Below, one piece after another: positions 53,451-63,637 of a stretch of DNA of 64,000 nucleotides. Under the pieces are notes generated by a model. That model was not told the DNA's origin, searched no databases, and saw only the letters and a list, made by a program, of their open reading frames with translations. Origin of the DNA: Azorinus chamasolen (taxonomy: Eukaryota > Mollusca > Bivalvia > Cardiida > Solecurtidae); assembly GCA_963576725.1 (NCBI GenBank), contig OY755246.1, forward strand, positions 69,659,371 to 69,723,370, written 5' to 3'. The position numbers and the translations under genes are program-made. Position 1 is the first letter of the stretch. Every line of letters starts with the position of its first letter.

Positions 53451-53499
53451 TCATCCTGTCTTCCATAAAAAATAACTGTGAATATATACATATATACAC

Positions 53500-53703
53500 A
53501 GATATTTGCAAACGGAGTAGACCCAGCTCAGGTGACTCCTGTCGGAGCTATCTGAACAGGTATGTTCTGTTTGTTCATGGAAGTATACAAATCGAATTCT
53601 ATAGTTTATACCATAGCCAAAATTTCCTGTGTTCATCTGTCATTATAAAGATAGTATTGACTGAATTGTTTAATTCGTTGATTTTCATGGTGTAAAGGGT
53701 TAA
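53500..53703. mobile_element. MITE family C, reverse partial
   Basis: GCAAACGGAGTAGACCCAGC hairpin with worn arms ... TTTTCATGGTGTAAAGGGTTAA. Confidence 0.6.
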
Positions 53704-53831
53704 GGGAGTGTGGTTATATACAGTATCATTAAAATGGTGGCGACTTTGTTTTCTTTTTAGGGTACTTTGATGGAGCAATTTATAACAACAGCAAAGACTT
53801 TCTAAGTATGTTCATGTATTGTGTGCCTGGG

Positions 53832-54262
53832 GCCTGGTTTATGAAAGATCATACAATTTAGATTGTCACAAGTTCCAACATAGGACAACTGCAACAGGAA
53901 GCTGTCATCATCATGTGTTAGAACTTACGAAAATGTCTAGTGTACAAATTCAACCTAACTTTTAGAATGTGTGATCATTTGAGTCTGTTTATGAGTACAG
54001 TAGAACCCCTCTAATGCGACCACTTAATGGATAAACATGGGTGTCTTTATAAGCAGGTGGTTGCTTAATGCAGGACAAAAGTAATGCAGAAAGCTCCTAG
54101 GAGCTTTCTGCATTACTTTTGTCCTGCATTAAGCTACCACCTGCATCTAACACCCAGAATTATACCTCTTTTAGGTGGTCACATTAGCGGGGTTTTACTG
54201 TATCTTAATTTAGGACTATGACAGGTTTGGATGTATGATCTTTCATAAAACAAGTCCCTGGA
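53832..54262. repeat. Nested palindrome, family G within outer arms
   Basis: Outer arms GGCCTGGTTTATGAAAGATC and inverse GATCTTTCATAAAACAAGTC; next arms ACAGTAGAACCCCTCTAATG (53996) / inverse at 54203; core AGAAAGCTCCTAGGAGCTTTCT is perfect. Confidence 0.85.
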
Positions 54263-54588
54263 TTCTAGCCCCAATTGAGAACAATGACCAGAGGTTTTAC
54301 TAACAGTAAAGACTTAGATTAGTACTGTTGTTTGGTCCAATATATGACATGACAGTTGATTTGAGTCTACCCTGTTTGCAAGACCTCACAGGCATCTTCT
54401 TCTCATTGTGTTGCTTAACGTGTTTGTGACATAATACAGGAAAACCTCGCTTAAGTAACCACTGAAAAGAAATCTTATTTTCAGTCTTCAAGACTGGTTG
54501 TAGCATAATGCAAAAGGAAAGAAATGCAGAAAGATTCCACAGGAGCTTAAAGATTCCACAGGAGCTTAATGCATTCTTTCATCCTGCA

Positions 54589-54793
54589 TTAACCCCTACA
54601 ACGCTGAATTTTCAAATGGACTATTCCAAACTTGAATCAGGTCAAGCTTATGGTGAATATTTAGGGATTTTCTAATGAAAAGTGTATCGTGACAAACAGT
54701 GCAGACCCTGATGAGAGGGCTCCTCTAGGAGCCCTCTCATCTGGGTCTACACTGTTTGCATTAGTAACTTGTGTCCTGCACTGTAAGGGTTAA
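54589..54793. mobile_element. MITE family E copy
   Basis: Family reference. TTAACCCCTACAACGCTGAA ... AACAGTGCAGACCCTGATGA | GAGGGCTCCTCTAGGAGCCCTC | inverse ... TGCACTGTAAGGGTTAA. Confidence 0.88.
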
Positions 54794-54844
54794 CATGTAA
54801 ATCAGCTGGTCACTTTTACCTTCTACCTGATAGAAAGTACTCTT

Positions 54845-55045
54845 CATGCAATAGTAAAAAGAGTAAACCCAGATCCGATGGCCCCTGTAGGCTCCAGTAG
54901 GAGCTGTCTGGTCAGGGTCTGCTCCATTTGCTTATGGAGTAATATAGATCTGATTCTAGTTTCTTTGTATATAAAGAATCAGTTTACCAATATTCATAGT
55001 CATTTTTTCTTACATGGATATTCATTAGGTAAAGGGTTTCAGAGG
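54845..55045. mobile_element. MITE family C, reverse partial
   Basis: AAAGAGTAAACCCAGATCCG hairpin ... CATGGATATTCATTAGGTAA AGGG; left border missing. Confidence 0.55.
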
Positions 55046-55089
55046 TTCTCCTGTACCTGTTAATTAGTCCTACAGCAGCTTGTATACCC

Positions 55090-55231
55090 TGTGTATTGTG
55101 TAACCTGCACAAGCAATAGTTTGTGTGTATTGTGTACCTGCACAAGCAATAAATAGTTCATGTGTATTGTGTAACATGCACAAAGCACTAGTTTGTGTGT
55201 ATTATGTAATCTGCACAAGCAGTAGTAAAGC
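55090..55231 (+). repeat. Degenerate tandem repeat of about 36 bp, four units
   Basis: Units of GTGTATTGTGTAACCTGCAC AAGCAATAGTTT with small indels. Confidence 0.8.
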
Positions 55232-55550
55232 TACAGCGCTTTTATCTGAACCACGCCCAGAAGGAAAAGTACAAATTATGACGACCAAGCTTAGCTACTT
55301 TATAAGAGACACAGTATCTGAACAGAGTCAACACTGGCTGTCAGGCTGGATAATTTAAAAGCTGAAGATGCTTGCTAGTGTGCAATCCCTGATCAGACAC
55401 ATTGTCTAGAATATGATACTAGTAACTAAGTTTTGGTCTTCGTTGTTTACAAAACCTCAAAAGCAGCTTTTCTCCAGGCCTGGTTCATGTATAGGCTAGT
55501 ATCAGTGCAATTGCACAGTGTTGTTTGTAAGTCTGTTGTCCTGCAACATA

Positions 55551-55760
55551 TACAGTAAAAACCCTCTAATGCAACCGCCTAAAGGAGGTATAATTCTTGG
55601 TGCTAGATGCAGGTGGTAGCTTAATGCAGGACAAAAGTAATGCAGAAAGCTCCAAGAGGAACTTTCTGCATTACTTTTGTCCTGCATTAAGCAACCACCT
55701 GCTTATAGAGACACCCATGTTTATTCATTAAGTGGTCGCATTAGAGGGGTTTTACTGTAT
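55551..55760. repeat. Foldback family G, full
   Basis: ACAGTAAAAACCCTCTAATG ... AATGCAGAAAGCTCCAAGAG | inverse ... GGGGTTTTACTGT; the GCATTAAGCAACCACCTGCT arm is near-perfect. Confidence 0.9.
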
Positions 55761-55768
55761 AAACAGCA

Positions 55769-55977
55769 TTAACCATTAACTCCTTGAATACGTCTTCCTA
55801 CGCCTTTGCAAACAGGGTAGGCTCAGGGTCTGCTGTATTTGCTTATGAAATAATATTAGATATTATTCTACAGTTTCTGCCATGGCCATGACCTCTTGTG
55901 TTCATGTGTCATTATAAATAGAAACTAATTATTATTCATGATGTCATTACATGAATATTCATGGAGTAAAGGGTTAA
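55769..55977. mobile_element. MITE family C, reverse, hairpin reduced
   Basis: TTAACCATTAACTCCTTGAA ... AACAGGGTAGGCTCAGGGTC ... TTCATGGAGTAAAGGGTTAA. Confidence 0.78.
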
Positions 55978-56361
55978 ATTTTGTATATACATCAGCTTCT
56001 GCTACACAGCTTCATTGTTTAAACCTTTGAATGCAGGAACCATTCAAACAATGTAGACCCAGAGTAGAAGGCTCTGAGGGCAGCAGTCAGATCAGGGTTT
56101 GCACTGTTTGTCATTTGAAATCCTCTAGCAAATTTGAAATGAGTGTACTGGCATTTGCAAACAGTATAAACCCAGATCAGTGAGCTCCTTTAGGGGCCCT
56201 CTGATCAAGGTCTGCACTGTTTTGTCATTAAGACGCTCTTTCAAAATTTGAGCCTTTCGTAATGAATCTACTGTATTCCCCATTGGTTATTTGTCATTTC
56301 ACAGAGTTAATGCCAATGTTGTCCTGTAACTGCACTTTCTTTATGCCAGTTGTCATGAAAG

Positions 56362-56523
56362 TAACCCTTGTAATGCTGAATTTTCACAATAGAATAGTCT
56401 TTTAAAGTTATGAGAATATTTTTAGGGACAGACAGTGCAGGCCCTGATAAGAGGAGTCCTTAGATCTGGGTCTACACTGTTTGCAAATGACTGCCAACTC
56501 ATTTCCTGCGTTCAAAGGGTTAA
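56362..56523. mobile_element. MITE family E copy, short
   Basis: GTAACCCTTGTAATGCTGAA ... AGTGCAGGCCCTGATAAGAG hairpin ... GTTCAAAGGGTTAA. Confidence 0.72.
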
Positions 56524-56678
56524 GTCTTTAGCCGCTTCATGTTTTTAAAATTTCCTTTTTGCAGCATGTTATAAATAGTATATTGAACTAAAGTCATGAA
56601 AACCATGTAAGCATTTTAATGGTTTGGATTCAGATAAGATGATCCAGATTAACGCTGCCTCTCATCAGCATCCAAACT

Positions 56679-56857
56679 GGGTCCATGCTTATAAAGCTTT
56701 CAGTTGAGTCTGAGTTTCGTTCTCAGGCTTTTGATTGGTCAGATTTGAGTTCTCAAGCTTTTGATTGGTCAGATTTGAGCCAAAGGCTTAAAACTGACCA
56801 ATCAAAAGCTTGAGAATGATCTCAGACTCAACTAAAAGCTTTATAAGCATGGACCCT
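56679..56857. repeat. Foldback family H with duplicated arm
   Basis: GGGTCCATGCTTATAAAGCT ... inverse TATAAGCATGGACCC. In the left arm TTCTCARGCTTTTGATTGGT plus CAGATTTGAG occurs twice in tandem; the right arm has it once. Confidence 0.88.
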
Positions 56858-56943
56858 GGTTGTCACTTTCATCATGTCTCTGGCAAGATATGCAAGAAAA
56901 TTATGATGCGCTAATAACAAATATTTTCAAGAACAACTCCTTT

Positions 56944-57046
56944 ATTTCTCCACCAAACCCTATACTGTGACCACTCTCAAGAATCGTCTTGAAGAGACAA
57001 TTCTATTCTAAAGAGTGGTCACAGTATAGGGTTTGGTGGAGAGATG
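56944..57046. repeat. Foldback family F
   Basis: ATTTCTCCACCAAACCCTAT ... CTCAAGAATCGTCTTGAAG loop with a TTCTA micro-duplication ... inverse to GGTTTGGTGGAGAGAT. Confidence 0.87.
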
Positions 57047-57384
57047 ATGATATTAGTATTTGGTACACACTCTTATCTGTAGCTCTGTTACTGTTTACAG
57101 GATATATCAGTTCTACAACAGTTTTTACTGGTCAGTTACAGCAAATCGCCATTATTACCTTAAATGTTCAGACACCAAACATTCACCCTCCACTGGTTTG
57201 TAAAGCTGAATAAGTCAATGTTGGTACCATTAGACTGAACTAGTAGCAATTAGTGCAGACCCAGGTCCGGAGCAGTTTCATATTTTTCTGCACTATTTAC
57301 CTGAGTTTGTCTGGAATAATGATAATAATAATAATTAAAGTATTATTACTAATAAATGCCCCTGGGGGCATGGCATTTTATACT

Positions 57385-57545
57385 CAGATGGTTGTCTAAT
57401 GCAGAATGAAAGCAATGCAGAAATTGCTGAGGGGAGTTTTCTGTATTGCTGAGGGGAGTTTTCTGCATTGCTGAGGGGAGTTTTCTGCATTGCTGAGGGG
57501 AGTTTTCTGCATTGCCTTCAGTCTGCATTAAGCTACCATCTGTAT
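57385..57545. repeat. Foldback family G with 24-bp expansion
   Basis: CAGATGGTTGTCTAATGCAG / inverse. At the apex, TTGCTGAGGGGAGTTTTCTG + CATT is repeated four times. Confidence 0.87.
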
Positions 57546-58241
57546 TTTGGAAAAGATTATGCTTCTTTACTTAATGGTTGTTATAATTAAGTTTTAGTTG
57601 TTTTTCATTCTTAGTCCCCCACCCCCTCCACCTTACCCTCAATGGGGTGTTTATTAGAGTGAGGGGTTAGTAGGGAGAATATGGTAGGTATTTCAAAGGC
57701 TGGTCCAACTCATTTACTTCTCCAATCCCATAAATGAAACATATACAAACAGTGTAATCCCAGATCAGGGGGCTTCTCCCTTTGCTCCAGGTCTGTACTG
57801 CTTGCTAATCCAAGGTTTTACTGACTCCTTTCACATATTATGAACATGTTGCAAAAGTCAGTTTTGCCTAGTTTACCATATGTAAGTTGGGAGTAAATTG
57901 GTTGAGATATTTTACAGTTCATGCAGCCTGAATAGTCAGTTTACAGACCAATGAAGTCCTTAATCAGCCTATCAGGGCTCTGTACTTTAATGGGCATTGG
58001 TCAAGAACGCCTCACAGTCTGTCTATACGCTTATTGCTATAAGTATATAGTCAAATAGTGCAAACCCTGATGAAATTGCTTCTTTCAGGAGCAGTTTGAT
58101 CAGGGTCTTTACTATTTAGTGCTTTGTCATTATTGAAATGGCGCCAACAAATTGGTGAAGTGGGGGTATCGGAGGTCCGAATAGTTAATATAAATGAGGC
58201 AGGACAACATTCATGTTCTTTAACACTTTTCATGCATTCAG

Positions 58242-58679
58242 TGAGGAAAGTGGCGCACTAGGAGCTGATCTTGGACATGGTGTTATAGATCGACACAGTG
58301 TTGTAGATGGACAAGGTTTGACAGACAGACACAGTCGTGTAGATAGGCACAGTCTTGTAGATGGACACAGTCATGTAGATCAACGCAGTCTGATAGATGG
58401 GCACTGTAAGGTAGATGGAAACAGTCATTTAAATGGACACAATCTGGCAGATGGACACAGTCTGGTAGATGGACACAGTCTGGTAGATGGAACCAGTCAT
58501 GTAGATGGACACAGTCTGGTAGATGGACACAGTCTGGTAGACAAGTCTAATATGCTGAAGCAGATTGATTCAGAGAGAGGGGGAGATACCTACTGTGTCA
58601 CTAAGTCAGTGCAGATGGGTCAGCTGGGTTACACATCTCTTGGAGTGACAAAATTTGTTGCTGTTGCTTCTAACGAAAG
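58242..58679 (+). CDS. CRACR2A: CRACR2A-like exon with VDGHSL hexapeptide array
   Basis: Acceptor CATGCATTCAG, donor CGAAAG|GTGACA. The first base completes AG|T (Ser) from the previous exon and the frame stays open for about 146 codons. After SEESGALGADLGHG come 15 in-register hexads of consensus (L/H)VDGHS encoded by 18-bp repeats (58282-58551, no indels), then a unique tail KSNMLKQIDSERGGDTYCV... to SNER. An 18-bp array stays open whatever it encodes, so the exon rests on the flanking open sequence, the splice sites and the phase match. The following exon, expected to lead to a Rab domain, is not in the window. Confidence 0.6.
58282..58551 (+). repeat. 18-bp coding minisatellite, 15 units
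   Basis: Consensus CTGGTAGATGGACACAGT with no indels; third codon positions vary as well as first and second. It lies inside exon 11. Confidence 0.95.
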
Positions 58680-58774
58680 GTGACATAAAATGACTTCTAT
58701 CATGGTGGAAATGCATTTTATCATGGTGGAAATGATTTCTGTCTTGGTGGAAATGACTTCTATCATGGTGGAAA

Positions 58775-59223
58775 TGACATTTGCAAGAAATGATGCTATC
58801 ATGAATATTAATACGTCAATTTTTTATAAAGCATGTGGACACTGGAAATGTTTGCCATCACAGACTCTGTAGAATCAGATCTATATTATTCCATTAGCAA
58901 AGAGAGCAGACCCTGATTACTTAGCTCTTAGAGGAGCGCACTGAGTTGTGTACTCTTATCTCTGCAAAGGTATTAACTCATTCCCTCAGAGGCTATTTTT
59001 AGACTCAACTTCTTTGAATAAGTCTACAGAAGAGGAGAATTTACTAGAGGAAAGCAAAATGTTAGAATTGTTTAGTTTTGAAACTATTGTGATAATAAGA
59101 GCATTTGCTTCATAGGAACAAATGCTCTATTTATCACAATGGTTTCAAAAAGTGACTTTTATAGTAGAAAGGCATTTTTTAGAGGAAAGGATTAAAGTGT
59201 GTACTTATGGAATGAGGGCTTAA
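58775..59223. mobile_element. MITE family C split by nested A
   Basis: ATTTGCAAGAAATGATGCTA ... AGCAGACCCTGATTACTTAG hairpin ... GCAAAGGTA | TTAA...TTAA | AGTGTGTACTTATGGAAT GAGGGCTTAA. Confidence 0.75.
58973..59195. mobile_element. MITE family A nested in C
   Basis: TTAACTCATTCCCTCAGAGG ... TTTTTTAGAGGAAAGGATTAA. Confidence 0.82.
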
Positions 59224-59444
59224 CCCTTCCCTCATAGTAACACCTTTTCATGCCTTTGCAAACAGAGTAGTCCCAGATCAGATGGAGCCTGTATGAGCAG
59301 TTTGATCAGGGTATAAATTATTTGATCTTGAAGTTTGTGTACCAGCCAACAAATTCCCTGACAAGTTTACATTATAAAACTTAAATAATGAATATTCATG
59401 AAGTGATCAATTCATGCATAAATGTTTGTTATGGAAAGGGTTAA
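59220..59444. mobile_element. MITE family B/C chimera, chained
   Basis: TTAACCCTTCCCTCATAGTA (B-like) ... AGTAGTCCCAGATCAGATGG hairpin ... AATGAATATTCATGAAGTGA (C-like) ... ATGGAAAGGGTTAA. It shares TTAA with both neighbours. Confidence 0.78.
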
Positions 59445-59598
59445 CCCTATACTCCATAAATATGTCTTTATACACCTTTGCAAACAAAGTAAACCCAGAT
59501 CAGACAGTTACTGTTGGAGTTGTCTGATCAGGATCTGCTCTGTTTGCTTATGTTATGATATATAGATAAGAATGAATATTCATGGAGTAAAGGGTTAA
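59441..59598. mobile_element. MITE family C, reverse, short form
   Basis: TTAACCCTATACTCCATAAA ... AGTAAACCCAGATCAGACAG | inverse ... CATGGAGTAAAGGGTTAA. Confidence 0.83.
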
Positions 59599-59910
59599 GG
59601 TTGGGCATTGAAGGTCTGGTAAAAAGTTTTTATTGTAGTTATAGGCCGTATTACTTAGAGATTTCCTCTACACAAAACTTTGCAAAGCCTATTGAATCAG
59701 GTGAGCAGTTTCATTTCCCTTTGAATGAGCTACAAACAGTTTAGATCCAGATAAGAATGTCTTCTGACATGGATATAAGATTTATTCAAATATTTATCAT
59801 GTGATTATTGATAGATGAGCTAAAACCAGTCTCAGACAGGATGGACATGTGTTTGTTTCTGACATTGGGGAAGGTGAAGGCTATTAGTGCTGCCTGCAGC
59901 TTAGTTATTG

Positions 59911-60123
59911 TTAACCCATTTCCTCATATTTACACCTCTGTAAAAATTTGAAACCATTGTGATAAATATAGCATTTCTTCCTATAGAGCAAATGCTGTAT
60001 TTATCACAATGATTTCAAAACTACACAATTCTAACATTTTCCTTTTCTCTAATTAATGCTCCTTTTCAGTAGATATATTCAAAGAGGCTGGATATAAAAA
60101 TAGCCTATGATGTTATGGGTTAA
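59911..60123. mobile_element. MITE family A copy, reverse
   Basis: TTAACCCATTTCCTCATATT ... CCTATGATGTTATGGGTTAA. Confidence 0.85.
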
Positions 60124-60324
60124 CATTTGCCATTTTTAAATTTTTGTATTTATGTTCTCTATTGCTACATTTACTTGTTTTTCCTTGTATTATTGCATTT
60201 TTGAATTTCTTTATACATATATATCTTTTTTTAAGTGCCTGGTATTTCATTGTTATGCTACCTCTATTTATTTCTATCTACCGAAGCAAACTTTTGTGTT
60301 GTTCTCTATCATTGCCTTTTTTAT

Positions 60325-60945
60325 TAGCTCACCTGAGCCAAAGGCTCAAGGTGAGCTATTGTGACCGCCTGTCGTCCGTCGTCCGTCTGTCCGTCTGTCC
60401 GTCTGTCCGTCTGTCCGTCTGTCCGTCCGTCTGTCCGTCCGTCTGTCCGTTCACTTTTATTTCAAATGACTTCTTCTCCTAAACCACTGGGAGGATTTCA
60501 ACCAAATTTCACAGAAATGTACCTAAGGATGGCCTCTATCAGTTTTGTTAAAATCATGACCCCCGGGCTAAAAATGGCCCCGCCCCACTACTTTTTCAGG
60601 TTTTTTTTTTAAATCTTTAAAAATCTTCTTCTCTGAAACCACAATTTCTAGAGCTTTGATATTTGGTATATAGCTTCATCTAATGGTCCTTTACCAAGTT
60701 TGTTAAAATGATGACCCCCGGGCCAAAAATGGCCCTGCCCTGGGGCTTGTAGTTTTTACATAGACTTATATAGGGAAACCTTTAAAAATCTTTTTGTCTG
60801 AAACCACATAATCTAGAGCTAAGATATTTGGTATGAAGCATTACCTAATATACCACTACCAGGTGTGTTCAAATAATGACCTCTGGGCCATAAATGGTCT
60901 CACCCTGGGGTTTTATGCTACTTAACATCAGAATCTGTAACACTT
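60325..60945 (+). mobile_element. Pearl-like element P7, head and core
   Basis: TTAGCTCACCTGAGCCAAAG / CTCAAGGTGAGCTA head, (GTCTGTCC)n at 60377-60450, about three core units matching P5 (ATGACCCCCGGGCCAAAAAT). The core stops near 60945; a P5-type tail lies separately at 62814-62850. Confidence 0.8.
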
Positions 60946-61054
60946 AAAAGGTAATTTCCTCACAGTTATTTCCCTTGTCCCATCAGCATAGCCATAAGGG
61001 ACAAAGGGAGATAACTGCATTGGAGGTGCTAGTATCATTCTATTTATAACTATT

Positions 61055-61226
61055 TATAGTAAAATGTTGAAGGTGAATCAGTGTAGCTGTTTTAGAAGGC
61101 ATAGAAACATCTATCAAATTCCATTAGCAAATAACAGACCTTGATTCTATAGGAGCCACCTTATCTGGGTCTACTCTGTTTGCAGATGCATGAAAACAAG
61201 TTTATATGAGAGAAATTAAGGGTTAA
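61055..61226. mobile_element. MITE family B, left end lost
   Basis: TAGAAGGCATAGAAACATCT ... AACAGACCTTGATTCTATAG ... GAGAGAAATTAAGGGTTAA. Confidence 0.65.
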
Positions 61227-61318
61227 ATATCAACTCCAGATCCTAAACTGCAGACCAGCAGCAGTTCGAAGATTACAACTGCTTGGCAGTAAAATCTCTC
61301 CAGGTCAATGCATGACTC

Positions 61319-61520
61319 TTAACTCTTTGCATGCTAGTGGTGAAACTGTGATTACCTATGCAAACAGTTTGGATCCAGATGAGAGGCCGCATACTGCGGC
61401 ATCTCATCAGGATCCAAACTGTTTGTCATCTTAATCATATTTTTGCAAAAAAATGAAAGTAAGTTTATTTTAAGAATTGAAGCAGATGACAATAACTTTT
61501 TGTTGCAGACGAAACATTAA
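61319..61520. mobile_element. MITE family L copy
   Basis: TTAACTCTTTGCATGCTAGT ... AACAGTTTGGATCCAGATGA | GAGGCCGCATACTGCGGCATC | inverse ... GACGAAACATTAA. Confidence 0.82.
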
Positions 61521-62080
61521 AGGCATTTTGACCTATTCACCCCAGTGTGTAGTGTGAGTGAAGTTACATGGTGTCTTCCAATGTCTCTCAAATTAGATGT
61601 AGTAACAATTCAGGCAATCAAGGAAAATGATCACCATCTAGACTTTTGATCTGGGTCCAAACCCAACTGATGTAAGTCATGGTAATGTTTAAGAAAACTG
61701 TGAAAACATGATTATGCAATGGCCCAACTGATATAAGTCATGGTAATTCTTAAAAAAAACATGATAATCCCCCCCCCCTCCCCCTAACAATGATAGGTGT
61801 TAAACTTACTACTGTGGATTAAGTCTGCTGCCCCAAAAAGCATCTTAAATATAACTTTTTTTTTATAAAATTTGATGACAACACATTAAAAAGTCCTAAA
61901 ATGTCTGAATCTTGTATGATATTAATGAAATAACTGAGTAAATATAACTTAATTATAACAGTAGACGTAACTCTTCTCAATTTCAATTGTTAAAAATACT
62001 AATGACCCGTTTAATTGAATTATCATCAGATATTCACACCTAGAGCTAGACTTATTTCTAAACACCTATTAACCCTTAAC
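61521..62080. other. Intronic sequence, no gene seen
   Basis: Contains a C-rich tract (CCCCCCCCTCCCCCT near 61768) and a short repeat of CCCAACTGATRTAAGTCATG (61660 and 61724). Nothing else recognised. Confidence 0.5.
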
Positions 62081-62179
62081 CTGTTTGCTTTGACAAAAAT
62101 TGATCTGGGACTACTCTTGTTTGCTAATGCTTAAAAAAATTGTTAATGCCATAAATAGAAGTTTTAGCTTTGAAAAAAA

Positions 62180-62465
62180 CTGTAAAATCAAATCTATATC
62201 TTGTCAAATGTAAAAAGAGCAGACCCTGATCAGACAGCTTCTATAGCAGCCGTCTGATCTAGTCTACTCTTATTTTTAATGTGTAAAACACATTATTTCT
62301 CTGAAGAGAAGTTTTTGTTTTGACAAAAACTGTAGAATCCGATCTATATTGTGTCAAAAGAAACAGAGAAGACTCAGATCAGACAGCTTCCGTAGGAGTC
62401 GTCTGATCTGAGTCTACTCTGTTTGCTAATGCATAAAAACAGCTTTATATGAGGGAAAGGGTTAA
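62180..62465. mobile_element. Two MITE hairpin copies in tandem
   Basis: TGTAAAATCAAATCTATATC + GAGCAGACCCTGATCAGACA hairpin, then TGTAGAATCCGATCTATATT + GAAGACTCAGATCAGACAGC hairpin; the second ends GAGGGAAAGGGTTAA. Confidence 0.6.
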
Positions 62466-62813
62466 ACGATTTTTAAAGATATTCTTATTGGTCATTTCAC
62501 ACAAAAACTGGCATTATGTACTGCCTAGCACTCTATTTGCCTATATACCTGGGTCAAGGTATAATTGCATAGCTTTATTGAAGTCATTTGAATTTCTCAA
62601 AGACCAGTTTTAGGCATTTTGAGCTAAGGCAAAAATGGCACAAGTTGTAAACAGTTTAGGTCTTGGTCAACCAGTCACTTGGTATTAGTTCTGAATTCAG
62701 TTCAAGTTTATTCAGCAGTGAAAGGGTGAAAGCAGTGCACTAAGCTTATTTCATCTGCTAGAAATGTTGTCCACTGAAAAATTAACATGTCAATATACAT
62801 GTATTACTGTAAC

Positions 62814-62850
62814 TCAGGTGAGCGATATAGGGCCAATGGCCCTCTTGTTT
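62814..62850 (+). mobile_element. Pearl-like tail fragment
   Basis: TCAGGTGAGCGATATAGGGC then CAATGGCCCTCTTGTTT, the same terminus as P5; possibly the displaced end of P7. Confidence 0.65.
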
Positions 62851-62863
62851 AGTACAGTGCCAT

Positions 62864-63113
62864 TTAACCCTTCAATCCATGAATATTCAAATAATGTATG
62901 TATCAATATTAAGTAGCTTAATATTGATAACGGTATATACATATAAAGCAGACTAGCATTGGCCTTGGTGAAAAAACCCGCAGAATCAGATCTATATAAC
63001 ACTGTAAGCAAACAGAGCAGACCCTGATCAGATGGCTCTTATGGAACCATCTGATCTGAATCTGCTCTATTTGCTATGGCATTAAAGGGCATATCAGTGG
63101 AGTAAAGGGTTAA
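62864..63113. mobile_element. MITE family C copy
   Basis: TTAACCCTTCAATCCATGAA ... AGCAGACCCTGATCAGATGG | inverse ... GGAGTAAAGGGTTAA. Confidence 0.85.
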
Positions 63114-63316
63114 GATTTTAGATTGCTACATTCATTTGATATATGACAAATTCCAAGTTTCTGCATTTTCTTGTTATTACATGTACATGTATTTCATTTT
63201 GTTGTTCAGACTTCATTGTATACCTGTAACATTGGCATTTTTAATACCCGTATCTACTTCTTACACAGCTTGTTTTTCTTTATTCATTTGTTGCACTGAC
63301 ATATCATTTTTCCTTT

Positions 63317-63548
63317 TTAACCCTTTTCCTCATATAAACACCTTTTCATGTATTTGCAAACAGAGTAAACCCAGATCAGAGCCGTCTGATAAGGGTTTGC
63401 TCTGTTTGCTAATTGAATTTGGTAGTACTGTTTCTGTACTTTATAAAATGGCTATAATGTGCCTTCCATGTTTCATTATAACTATTTTGTCCACAAATAT
63501 TCAGTTGCTATTGGAATTTGTAATAAACATAGAACAGGGAAATGAATA
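63317..63548. mobile_element. MITE family B copy, reverse
   Basis: TTAACCCTTTTCCTCATATA ... AGTAAACCCAGATCAGAGCC hairpin ... GAACAGGGAAATGAATAA. Confidence 0.82.
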
Positions 63549-63637
63549 ATGGGGCTGGTGTATAAACTACTTGAGATAAATCTGATACAGTCAACTCTGT
63601 CTAAACTGAACACTAAAATAACTGTCAGTATGTGTCT

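Larger units (their letters stand above)
1789..58679 (+). other. CRACR2A: CRACR2A-like gene, partial (11 internal exons)
   Basis: This is the span of one split gene that is open at both ends. The eleven exons total 1684 nt and join without a frame break: every donor starts with GT, every acceptor ends with AG, and the phases chain as 1/2/0/0/0/2/2/0/2/2/2. The joined product resembles vertebrate CRACR2A/CRACR2B in the same order: a segment after the EF-hands, NFEDFL, EEIRKLYEEME, a coiled coil, QLDMLK-MNRKL and GSILGKY. Known CRACR2A proteins sense cytosolic Ca2+ through EF-hands and act on STIM1-ORAI1; the long form ends in a Rab GTPase. The EF-hands and Rab domain are not in the window. The introns measure 2064, 20442, 885, 1760, 1540, 4404, 2829, 7887, 1592 and 11804 bp. 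CRACR2B or RASEF is a less likely identity. Confidence 0.8.

Noticed and set aside
53761..53805. Candidate exon after TTCTTTTTAG, before GTATGT
   Set aside because: The preceding exon ends in phase 2, which would read GTA CTT TGA and stop. Only a phase-1 entry is open, and skipping it joins exons 10 and 11 in frame. A stop-containing alternative exon remains possible.
58690..58872. 60-codon frame after exon 11
   Set aside because: It reads across a short tandem (ATCATGGTGGAAATG) and the start of a MITE, after the exon 11 donor.
60144..60612. Open frames rich in Ser/Val/Cys/Pro
   Set aside because: They cross the (GTCTGTCC)n microsatellite of P7; no conserved domain.
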